41,712 nucleotides of DNA, taken from positions 1 to 41,712 of the forward strand of contig NZ_ATLO01000030.1 of the NCBI RefSeq assembly GCF_000416235.1, read 5' to 3'. Source of the stretch: Pseudomonas sp. CFII64 (GTDB lineage: Bacteria > Pseudomonadota > Gammaproteobacteria > Pseudomonadales > Pseudomonadaceae). Positions 34,588 to 41,712 of the stretch are shown in pieces. The notes below the pieces were generated by a model, which was given only the letters and a program-made list of their open reading frames with translations, was not told the origin of the DNA and made no database searches. Within the stretch, counting starts at the first letter, position 1; each line of letters opens with the position of its first letter. Made by a program: the position numbers and the translations under genes.

Positions 34588-35004
34588 TCATAGGTACCAG
34601 TTTTTCCCGTTCCGCCATTCTTCTACAAGGACAGCACCCTCTAATCCCGACCAAATTTCATCGTCAGCGTGGTTAAGCACCATGGCCTGAAGTCTTCCGG
34701 AGGCCAGTACTGTCTCCTCACTGAGCAAATTGAAAACCTTACGAACGGCCTCGCGATCTTCGTCCATGAATAACTCAGAAGGCTTGACAGTCTCAACTAT
34801 CGTTCTGTTCGGAAAGTGAACCTGGCTAGGTTAGTCATAAACTAACAGATGAGGAGCTGGATGATCGGGGGTCCGCATGAATAGCTTTTGAAGGGCGACA
34901 GTCACAGCCACGTGATAAGCGAGCCAATTTGCCCCACTGCCCACCTCCCATAAAAAATCCTTCCGGGTCCCTCGCAACACCCTCACAGTTAGCTCAGTGA
35001 GGTT
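34588..35004 (-). pseudogene. Remnant of a DUF3732 ATPase (ABC-3C-type system) with in-frame stop
   Basis: A continuous frame of 139 codons is interrupted only by TAA at 34833-34831. It reads [20 protein letters not shown], then APHLLVYD, stop, PSQVHFP, and later LQAMVLNHADDEIW and VEEWRNG before the TGA at 34588. This matches the C-terminal ATPase end of DUF3732 proteins, where the usual motif is L-L-V-Y-D-Q-P-S-Q-V-Y-F-P, so the stop replaces Gln (CAA to TAA). The N-terminal Walker A part and the rest of the long coiled-coil protein are missing. DUF3732 proteins are the large ATPases of three-component ABC conflict systems; the small partner genes are not seen. Confidence 0.8.
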
Positions 35005-35341
35005 TTAGTGCTATGACGAGATGTATCTGAAGACTTCAACGCTCATACCGCGAGCGGCCCGCCCCCACACCGGGCAACGCTAAGAGCGTAGCGAGCCGGT
35101 CGCTGTTCCATCACCTCAGTCGTCGAAACCCTGATCACCAGTTCGTCCTGCGAGAAAAGCGTTGCTCTAAAACCGATTTATAGACTTCTCACCATAAGCT
35201 ATCGACCTTCTGCACCATGACCTCGTAGATGATAAAGTGTTGTGACGTTTGCCGCCCTCCGGTGTATCCCATACCTGAATTCAATATGTGCAAACTGTAT
35301 TAAGAACTGAGCACCAGCACGCTTACCCCATGCCAGTCAAT
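35005..35341. other. Intergenic, nothing recognised
   Basis: No credible gene or RNA. Stop codons are frequent in all frames and the composition is mixed. Confidence 0.5.
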
Positions 35342-35974
35342 TCAGAATTCACCTACGGTTGTGCGAATCGCAGCCATCAACGCATCGGCCGTCGGTGAGT
35401 GCAGCCCATTAGCCCTCATGATCAGCCCAATCGGGCGGAAAGTGTTTGTCAGCTTCACCGATAGCCTGACAAGGTCAGACGATGAAATTTCGTGCTCCAA
35501 CTGGTGTTCTGATACAACCGCCAGCATAGGAGTGCGCATCAACAAGCCTCGGATTATTGCCAGATCCCCGGTCTCGACCACCGCTACCGGCGCTTCATAT
35601 CCTGTTCGGTGAAAATTCCCTTCGAAGAGCTCTCTGGCGGGCGAAAGCGCGCGAGGTAATATCCAATGCGCATGTATGAGGTCCTCGATTTCAAGAGCCT
35701 TCCCGAGAAACGGATGGCCGGGGCCTGCCACCACGACCATCTCCTCGGTCAGCAACTCCTCTCCCGCCAGATCACTGGCATAGCTAGCGGGCCGTAGTGC
35801 GCCAAAGATGAAATCGAGATCGCCCGCCCTTAACTCAAGTGCAAGCACGTCGAAAGGACTTTCGTTAGTAACTACTCGTATGCCCGGGTGCATGGATAGC
35901 AACCGAGCAATCGCCTCTGGCAAGATTCGCGTTCGTCCGAGAGGCAATGCGCCAATGCATACCGTGCCGTGCAT
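35342..35974 (-). pseudogene. LysR-family effector domain without its DNA-binding part
   Basis: The frame encodes 210 residues of a PBP2-type LysR effector domain: VCIGALPLGRTRILPEAIAR, then ELRAGDLDFIFGALRP, EEMVVVAGPGHPFLGK, and a C-terminal LMRANGLHSPTADALMAAI. The GALP start and the DFIFGALR block resemble GbpR-like regulators. The N-terminal helix-turn-helix (about 90 residues) is absent. Upstream codons stay open for a few residues and then hit stops. Another frame (to 36107) continues without a helix-turn-helix. It cannot be a working regulator. Confidence 0.8.
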
Positions 35975-36300
35975 CGACGCGTGATAGTGCGGTACGAGTC
36001 TGACCTGCTACCGATTCATGTTCATCGCCTACAGATGCAAGCCGCAATTGCATATCGAATGTACGCTTAGAAGGGATGGCGTATAGGAATGCTGCTTTTC
36101 GTCTCATGTACCTGATGACTGAGGCGTGTCGACGTCAGCTTTCAGGCGTGGATCTGAAGGATGAGACGAAGATACCTTCACTAGGTGCGAGCGGTAATGG
36201 CAATTTTCTTTTGGGGTGTGCCAATAACGCCTAGGCTTGGTGTCATCGCCCCCCTCCTCCCAGCTTTGCAGGCAGGCTAGCTTAATATCGTCGGTAAATG
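35975..36300. other. Degraded spacer
   Basis: About 325 bp without a supported gene. Short frames here (35865-36107 and 36104-36343, minus strand) carry no known motif and lack the composition of a gene. Confidence 0.45.
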
Positions 36301-36305
36301 CCGGC

Positions 36306-36341
36306 AAGAAAAGCAGATGCGACGTCAGGCGTCGCATCTGC
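36306..36341 (-). terminator. Strong intrinsic terminator of the binding-protein gene
   Basis: GCAGATGCGACG and its exact complement are separated by a 5-nt loop and followed on the minus strand by TTTTCTT. It begins about 14 nt after the stop of the periplasmic binding protein gene. Confidence 0.93.
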
Positions 36342-36354
36342 AATTTCGATCAGC

Positions 36355-37326
36355 TTACAGTGTCGCTGCGATTTTCTTTGCAGCTGCTTCGCTTACCCAG
36401 CCATGCCAGATTTCCGGATGCTCCTTGAAGAAAATCTTGGCCAGCTTCGGAGAGTCGATATGCTCCTTGGTCATTCGCGCCAGGTTCTGGTTGAGCAAGT
36501 CGATGGGCAGATTAACCTTCTCTAAAACCGCTACCAGCTCTGGTGCCTGCTCGTGAAAGGCTTTCGACAACCCGACCTGAATACTGATTTTCTTGTCGAC
36601 ACCAGGCTTCTCTTCCAGCTTCACCAGATCGACTTGTCCCATTAAAGGCGTCGGAGTCCAGTAGTAGAAAAGGATTGGTTCCGCACGCTTGTAGCTCGAC
36701 AGCACGGCCGCATCCAGAGCCGGACCGGTGCCGGGGCGGAAGTTGGTGTAACTCCCTTCGAGACCATAGCTTTTCAGCATCTCGGTATTTTCAAGCTCAC
36801 AGGTCCAGCCGGCCGGGCAGTTATAAAAGCGTCCTTTGCCCGGTTCCTCCTGATCCTTGAACAGCTCGGTATAGCGGGTCAGGTCGGCAATTTTTTTGAG
36901 GTCAGGCGCCTTGGCTTTGATATTGCGTTTGGCATCCCCCTCGACTAGATATCGGGGGACATACCAGCCCTCAGTCGCACCAATGATCGGCGCGCCAACG
37001 CCAACAACTTTTCCGCTTTGGGCCGCCTTGTTCCAGACCTCACTTCGCCCCACCCACTCTTCGGCCAGAACCTGGATGTCGTTGCTGCTCAACGCACTTT
37101 CCATGGTGATGGAGTTCCCCGGAATGGTGTCGACCTGGCAGCCGTACCCTTCCTTGAGAATCGTCTGTAATACATCGGTCAGGAGCATGCCACTCTCCCA
37201 ATTGAGTCCGGCAAATTTCACAGGCTTGCCTGAATCACACCAACCAGCAGCGTAGGTCGAGGCGCTACCCATTACCAACCCCATAGACAGCAGACAAGCC
37301 TTCACGCTGTTTTTCATCGTCATCAT
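36355..37326 (-). CDS. Periplasmic glycine betaine/choline-type ABC substrate-binding protein (OpuAC family)
   Basis: 323 residues with a Sec signal peptide cut near ASTYA/A (about residue 27). The mature part begins with VKFAGLNWESGMLLTDVLQT, the first-lobe motif of the OpuAC/ProX group. It continues with MESALSSNDIQVLAEEWVGR and LFYYWTPTPLMGQVDLVKLE, where the W-T-P segment supplies an aromatic-cage residue that holds quaternary amines. Cysteines near 30 and 63, and at CPAGWTCELEN, suggest disulphides. AGGAG lies 5 nt before the first ATG. No permease or ATPase gene is next to it, so it must feed a transporter elsewhere. It follows the dioxygenase gene by about 95 nt and is probably co-transcribed. 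Confidence 0.9.
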   Translation of the reverse strand: MMTMKNSVKACLLSMGLVMGSASTYAAGWCDSGKPVKFAGLNWESGMLLTDVLQTILKEGYGCQVDTIPGNSITMESALSSNDIQVLAEEWVGRSEVWNKAAQSGKVVGVGAPIIGATEGWYVPRYLVEGDAKRNIKAKAPDLKKIADLTRYTELFKDQEEPGKGRFYNCPAGWTCELENTEMLKSYGLEGSYTNFRPGTGPALDAAVLSSYKRAEPILFYYWTPTPLMGQVDLVKLEEKPGVDKKISIQVGLSKAFHEQAPELVAVLEKVNLPIDLLNQNLARMTKEHIDSPKLAKIFFKEHPEIWHGWVSEAAAKKIAATL

Positions 37327-37421
37327 CGGCGCTCCTATGCACTGAAATAATCAAACCAGGTGTGGGCAGATGTCAGCAAAACAGGCTCAATCAGCAGTGC
37401 AGCGGCTGCGAGCGAAAAAGG

Positions 37422-38234
37422 TCAGGAAGATTTATATATTGTTGGAAACCAGTCTTCGCGTAGCCGTTGGCCGGTCTGCATTTCATGTCCTGGATACGGC
37501 GGAGATGTACGCCCCGGCCGCTCCAGGTAACGAATATCATCACCTACCCAACGCAACGAGAGCACGCGCCGCCGCTGCGCTGCCCCATTACCCCTGGCGC
37601 CGTGCACGGTACGAAAATCGAAAAGCACGGCGTCCCCCGGCTGCATTTCCCACTCCAGCACCGGCATTCCTTCTTCGGCATCAGGATCAGGGGCGTCCCG
37701 GTAACCCTCGGCACCTTTGTAGAAATCACTTTGATCAGCCCAGTGCACCGGCCTGATCCCTTTCTCCCAGCGATGCGAACCGGGCAGCAGCCTCAACGTC
37801 GATTCACGTACCGGATCGACAGGAATCCAGAAGCTTACAGACTGGCTGCCGTCGAGAAAGTAATACGGAATATCCTGATGCCAGGGTGTCGCTTTCTGCG
37901 CACCAGGCTCCTTTACCAGGACATGGTCGTGAAAGAACTGTGCGCTAGAGGATCGCATCACCTGGGCGGCAATCGAAGCAGCGGGCGACTCCTCAACCAT
38001 CTCACGAAAGCCCTCGATGCGCTCCCAGTTGCAGTAGTCGTCGAAAAAACCACCTGATGCATCGCCCTGCTCGACATACCGGCTCGCATAAACACCAGGC
38101 TCGGCGAGATTCTGCTCGATGCCCGCTGCGATCCGGTCTATCCAGCCACTGAAAATGCCCCTTAGGCACACCGCGCCATCGCGCTGAAAAGCTTCGATGT
38201 CCTGTTGATCAACGGTGTATTCACTGTGCGTCAT
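37422..38234 (-). CDS. Phytanoyl-CoA dioxygenase (PhyH) family Fe(II)/2-oxoglutarate oxygenase
   Basis: 270 residues from the ATG at 38234 (GGGAG about 9 nt upstream); the frame is open to 38282. The iron ligands are visible: H119 and D121 in TPWHQDIPYY and H211 in FRTVHGARGN, with an Arg shortly after for 2-oxoglutarate. The segment LRLLPGSHRW is also typical of the family. PhyH enzymes hydroxylate small molecules, and many have nothing to do with phytanoyl-CoA. Next to a quaternary-amine binding protein and a LysR regulator, a substrate such as a methylated amine, betaine or aminophosphonate is possible; this is inference. It differs from ectoine hydroxylase in the iron-ligand motif. Confidence 0.9.
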   Translation of the reverse strand: MTHSEYTVDQQDIEAFQRDGAVCLRGIFSGWIDRIAAGIEQNLAEPGVYASRYVEQGDASGGFFDDYCNWERIEGFREMVEESPAASIAAQVMRSSSAQFFHDHVLVKEPGAQKATPWHQDIPYYFLDGSQSVSFWIPVDPVRESTLRLLPGSHRWEKGIRPVHWADQSDFYKGAEGYRDAPDPDAEEGMPVLEWEMQPGDAVLFDFRTVHGARGNGAAQRRRVLSLRWVGDDIRYLERPGRTSPPYPGHEMQTGQRLREDWFPTIYKSS

Positions 38235-38336
38235 GACCTGAGACTCCCTGGAAAAAAGGTGGGCACAGGACAAATATTCCATGAGTATCAGTTAAGATAA
38301 AATAATATGTATTGATTTATCACCCAAGAAAAACTT
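38235..38336. promoter_or_regulatory. Divergent promoter region with a LysR-like palindrome
   Basis: About 100 bp between the dioxygenase gene and the LysR gene. TATC-AGTTAA-GATA (38286-38299) fits the short dyad seen in LysR-regulator sites. The stretch TAAAATAATATGTATTGATTTAT beside it is very AT-rich, as expected for promoters. The classical arrangement is a LysR gene that controls the divergent operon. Confidence 0.5.
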
Positions 38337-39252
38337 ATGAACTTCACACTCCGACAATTGCGCTATGCAATCGCTGCGGCCAAACACAGCAATCTCACGC
38401 TCGCAGCCGAGGAACTGCATGTTTCCCAGCCATCTATATCCACGGCGATTACCGAGCTTGAAGGTCTTTTTGGGCAACCTTTGTTCGTTCGTCAGCGCGG
38501 GTTGGGCGTATCGCTGACGCCCTTTGGTCGTACTGTGATGACTCAGGCAAAGCGCGTACTGGCAGAGGCGCAAGGCTTTGCAGACATCGGAAGTGAAGGC
38601 AGCGATCTCGCTGGAGAATTGGTAATCGGTTGCTACGCAGACCTGGCACCTTACTGCCTTCCGCAGATCCTCAAGCGTCTCCAACTCGAGTGTCCTCGCG
38701 TCTTGGTCGACATGCGCGAAGGTGGTTTTGAATACCTTGGAAAGCGGCTCGGCGAAGGGACATTGGAGCTGGCGCTGACTTACGATCTGGGCCTGCCCCC
38801 CCCATACTGAACGCTTGGAACTCTGCCAGTTGACTGCCCACGCGCTGCTGGCCGCCGATCACCCATTAGCCACTGGGTCCCACGTCAGTATGGAGGCACT
38901 CAGCGCATGCAATCTGGTGGTGACAGATCAGACTCACAGCTGGCAGCACGTGCTGGATCTGTTCAATATCTTCGGCCTTGTCCCCGAGAACGTCACCCGG
39001 GCTCATAGCTTCGAATTTCAGCGCAGTCTGGTAGCCAACGGGTTTGGTGTAGCGCTGACCTATACCAGGCCCTTCGGTGACCGAAGCTACGATGGCTTGC
39101 CTCTGGTCTGTCGCCCCATCAAGCAGGTACTTCCTCCCCAGCGAATCGTCCTTGCTTATGACCAGCGTTATCCTCTAACACCTGCGGCCGAAGCATTCAA
39201 AGTAAAGGCTCTGGAGTGGTTCTCGGAGCGGCAGACATTTTCATCAATCTAG
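38337..39252 (+). pseudogene. LysR-family regulator, frameshifted at a C8 run
   Basis: The first frame gives 157 residues: a helix-turn-helix (LTLAAEELHVSQPSISTAIT) and the start of the effector domain, up to LALTYDLGLPP, and then runs into TGA at 38808. Removing one C from the run at 38796-38803 restores the frame HTERLELCQLTAHALLAADH and continues to TAG at 39250-39252, giving about 304 residues, the normal LysR length. The rest is well preserved, so the break is recent, a sequencing error, or a phase-variable switch. It is divergent from the dioxygenase gene and is its likely regulator. Confidence 0.9.
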
Positions 39253-39692
39253 CGCGGTCCGGCTCAAGCGCCTAGTCACTTCCAGGCATGGTCTGTTGAC
39301 TCTTCTCGTGGGCACATGCGCTCTCGTCATATGGCGCTCGCTTGCACCTTCCGACTCCAGGGACGGTGCGCGCTTGGCATGCCTGAACAAGGATTTGCCC
39401 TATGTGAGCTGCTGCTTTAGCCGCGAGCCAGTGATCTAAAGCACTTGCTGAAACTTTCTGTCTTTGGCCGGCTGCGGTCAAACAATGGGGGCAAAACTGG
39501 GGGCACAATTCTATTTTTTCAGGCTGTAACTACCGCCCTAGAGCCTAGTCAAAATGTTTTTCGGACATTTTGACTTGCTGCGAAACATTGACCGCTTAGC
39601 GCCCTCCCGCCAACGAGCACCCGGGTTACAACGGGAGCTCGTCGAACGTAATCAAATCAGTGGCAAGCCCGTCAGCACTCGAAGATGGAACA
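39253..39692. other. Intergenic region between LysR and integrase genes
   Basis: 440 bp with no credible gene. It holds a pair of TGGGGGCA copies (39486-39493 and 39498-39505), and a hairpin (39613-39642) with the stem ACGAGC(T)CCCG against CGGG(T)GCTCGT on the minus strand. The hairpin lies 50 nt after the integrase stop but has no U tract. It may close the integrase message. Confidence 0.45.
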
Positions 39693-41531
39693 TTAGATCG
39701 AGCGCAGGGCCCTGCAGACAACCCGCGCGGTAATTTCGAAATTATCCATGGTGAGTCCATCGATTGGCGAAAGACCTTTTAGTCGCTCATGAGGTTTACA
39801 CAGCGTCCGATATAGCCTCCATGCATCCACATCCGGAGACCGCGTTAATACGGTGAGCACCAACTTGTGCCGTAACGGATCAAGCTGCCAATCGGGAATG
39901 CGCTGACCACGATTCCCCAAGCTCAGGGACAGAAGACGTCGAGCCTTGATATCACGATTGATCTGATCGCGAGATTTACCTGCCAGTCTGGCGAAAACCA
40001 GCAGCGGCAAGTTACTCGAAGCTTCAAACGTGGCCAACATTTCGGCCCGTTCACGCTGAATGTCAGACACATGAGATTTGTGAGATTTTTCAGTGCGTAT
40101 TGGAACGGGCACGACAGGCGATTGGTTGAGCCCAATGGGGTCTTTCTCGCTACTGACCAGCATCGTCGATGGGACGGTCGCCGGTGCAAAGCTGCTGCTG
40201 TACAGAACGGCATTTCCCTTGGCGTTTTCCAGTGAGGGCAGCGAAGCTGCGCCCTCTAAACGAATGGTCAGGGGAGAACTTGCTGCTTTCGGTTTCCCCT
40301 GCCCCCAAAGATCCAATCTATTTGCCCAATCCTGCATCATGGTCCGGCGCTGCTCGACGTATTCCGCGTGATTGTAGGCCGCACTCACCTTGTCCGGATC
40401 CGCATGAGAAAGCTGCGCATCGACCCATACCTTGGGGTAGCCAATCTCATTAAGCGCCGTCGAAATCGTCGCCCTCATCCCATGACCGGTCAGTTGGTCG
40501 GCATACCCCATTCGACGCAACCCTCCATTCAAGGTGTTCTCGCTAATGCGCTTGCTTAGGTCGCTCCGGTGCGCGAACAAATAACGCTGCGCGGGTACAA
40601 CTTGGCTCAGCATTTGGCGCACTATTTCAAGCGCCTGAACCGACAATGGCACGATGTAAGGCGGTATGTTCGAAGTCTGCTTCCCCGCCTTGCGCATCCC
40701 CATCTGGAGCTGCTTTACCACTTCCGGCGGGATGATCCACAGCCCCCGCTCGAGATCAAACTGGTCGGGTGTCGCCAAGCGCAGCTCGCCGGTACGCACC
40801 CCCGTGAGCAACAACAAGCGAAGACCTAGTCGTGTTTGGAGTGCGCCACCATAGGCACGAAGCGCAGCTAGCAACGCAGGTAACTCGTCCATACGGAGAA
40901 AAGGATTGTGTGCGACAGGGGGCCTGGGAAGAGCTACCACATCAAGGTCCGATGCGGGATTCTGGTCAAGCCCCTCCACCTTCACCAGGGCGTATCGGAA
41001 CAATTGCTTGAACCAGGTCCGACATTTTTCCGCTGTCGTTAACGCCTTGCGTTGTTCGATTCCGCTCAGTAAGTGCATCAAGTCGTGGCGATTGATGTCG
41101 TAGATGGACCGCCGGCCAAGCGTTGGCAGAACGTCTTTTTTGAAGATTCTCAAAATCTGCGAGAGGGTGCTCTGGCGCCCCTCCTTCAGGCTAAGCCTGC
41201 GGAACGCGACCCACTGATCAAATACCGCCTCAAAGGTGTGCTCTGCCGCATTACGCACAGAGCGACGTTGCTGTTTACGATGCTCATAAGGATTGATGCC
41301 TTGAGCAACCAAGGCACGCGCCTCATCACGGCGTCCCCGTGCCTCTTTGAGACTGATCTGCGGGTAACTACCCAGGGACATGCGCTTCTGCTTGCCTGCC
41401 CAGTAGTACCTGAAATACCAGATCTTTCCCCCGCGGGCCGTCACATTGAGCGCAAGCCCATCCGTATCGCCGAGGGAGTAATCGTTGCCGGTAATTCTGG
41501 CTTGCCGAACGGTGGTATCCGAGAGTGCCAT
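39693..41531 (-). CDS. P4-type tyrosine recombinase (island integrase) with long C-terminal extension
   Basis: 612 residues. The N-terminal Arm-binding domain (DUF4102) is clear in IWYFRYYWAGKQKRMSLGSY and SLKEARGRRDEARALVAQGI. A SAM-like core-binding domain (about 100-195) is followed by the catalytic domain with Arg246 (LLTGVRTGEL), His350 and Arg353 (GHGMRATIST), His376 (QLSHAD) and the nucleophile Tyr386 (AAYNHAE). All are present, so it may be active. Ordinary members end at about 410; here about 200 more residues follow. The last 120 residues, with LAGKSRDQINRDIKARRLLS, GNRGQRIPDWQLDP and DAWRLYRTL, resemble the DUF2384/Xre-MbcA-type DNA-binding or antitoxin domains, though this is inference. 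It catalyses integration and excision of the island next to it. Confidence 0.93.
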   Translation of the reverse strand: MALSDTTVRQARITGNDYSLGDTDGLALNVTARGGKIWYFRYYWAGKQKRMSLGSYPQISLKEARGRRDEARALVAQGINPYEHRKQQRRSVRNAAEHTFEAVFDQWVAFRRLSLKEGRQSTLSQILRIFKKDVLPTLGRRSIYDINRHDLMHLLSGIEQRKALTTAEKCRTWFKQLFRYALVKVEGLDQNPASDLDVVALPRPPVAHNPFLRMDELPALLAALRAYGGALQTRLGLRLLLLTGVRTGELRLATPDQFDLERGLWIIPPEVVKQLQMGMRKAGKQTSNIPPYIVPLSVQALEIVRQMLSQVVPAQRYLFAHRSDLSKRISENTLNGGLRRMGYADQLTGHGMRATISTALNEIGYPKVWVDAQLSHADPDKVSAAYNHAEYVEQRRTMMQDWANRLDLWGQGKPKAASSPLTIRLEGAASLPSLENAKGNAVLYSSSFAPATVPSTMLVSSEKDPIGLNQSPVVPVPIRTEKSHKSHVSDIQRERAEMLATFEASSNLPLLVFARLAGKSRDQINRDIKARRLLSLSLGNRGQRIPDWQLDPLRHKLVLTVLTRSPDVDAWRLYRTLCKPHERLKGLSPIDGLTMDNFEITARVVCRALRSI

Positions 41532-41684
41532 AGCGAGCTCCTGATCAGAGTCAGGGCCAGATGCTCATCTCGCTATCCAAGCTGCTCCAGCAACAAACCG
41601 ATTCAATGCGCGTCCGAATTCAAGACTCTCATTCAGGACTTAAACACACTGGATGGTGCTGGATTTCAGTGATTCCCGCTGGAA

Positions 41685-41708
41685 CGAAAAAAGGACCCGA
41701 AGGTCCTT
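41685..41708 (-). terminator. Intrinsic terminator of a gene beyond the right edge
   Basis: On the minus strand AAGGACC-TTCG-GGTCCTT is followed by a T run. A 7-bp stem with a stable UUCG loop and a U tract makes it a textbook terminator. It ends a transcript that enters from the right of the window and therefore marks the chromosomal side of the integrase. Confidence 0.92.
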
Positions 41709-41712
41709 GTTT

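Noticed and set aside
38815..39252. Separate second gene starting at ATG 38815
   Set aside because: It is the effector-domain half of the LysR gene whose frame is restored by removing one C; it has no ribosome site of its own.
39601..39650. tRNA-like fragment beside the integrase
   Set aside because: Only one stem can be drawn; no acceptor, anticodon or T arm fits.

Overview
The window looks like the chromosome of a Pseudomonas of the fluorescens/putida type. This rests on the codon preference and fairly high GC of the conserved genes, the protein style, and the insertion-sequence debris; no rRNA or tRNA gene is present to confirm it.

Region 1 (1-1069) is a non-coding flank holding the 3' remnant of an IS transposase. 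Region 2 (1070-29758) is one almost unbroken minus-strand type VI secretion (T6SS) operon. In transcription order it reads tssA, tssB, tssC, hcp (tssD), tssE, tssF, tssG, clpV (tssH), a DUF2169/pentapeptide fusion, vgrG (tssI), a second pentapeptide-repeat protein, a DUF3540 protein, a DUF4150 PAAR-like tip, tssJ, tssK, tssL, tssM, a hybrid histidine kinase and a LuxR-type response regulator. All 13 core Tss components are present, and most junctions overlap by 1-4 nt or lie within about 100 nt. The tip cassette (DUF2169-pentapeptide, VgrG, pentapeptide, DUF3540, DUF4150) sits inside the structural genes. No recognisable toxin or immunity gene is seen. There is also no Fha, PpkA, PppA or TagF; a two-component system ends the operon instead.

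Region 3 (29759-32546) is an intergenic region of about 475 bp, then an AraC-family regulator convergent with and slightly overlapping an MHS-type MFS transporter. Region 4 (32547-36300) is a graveyard: a (CATTGG)6 repeat, an IS3-family orfA fragment, a LysR tail, an intact LysE-family exporter, a 27-codon glyoxalase-fold stub, a DUF3732 (ABC-3C-type) remnant with an in-frame stop, and a second LysR fragment.

Region 5 (36306-39252) is a small metabolic module: a betaine/choline-type periplasmic binding protein with a strong terminator, a phytanoyl-CoA-dioxygenase-family oxygenase, and a divergent LysR regulator broken by one extra C in a C8 run. Region 6 (39253-41712) carries a P4-type tyrosine recombinase of 612 aa with an unusual C-terminal extension, followed by a terminator belonging to a gene beyond the right edge. 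The integrase and the debris mark the right part as accessory DNA; whether the T6SS belongs to the same island cannot be decided from this window.
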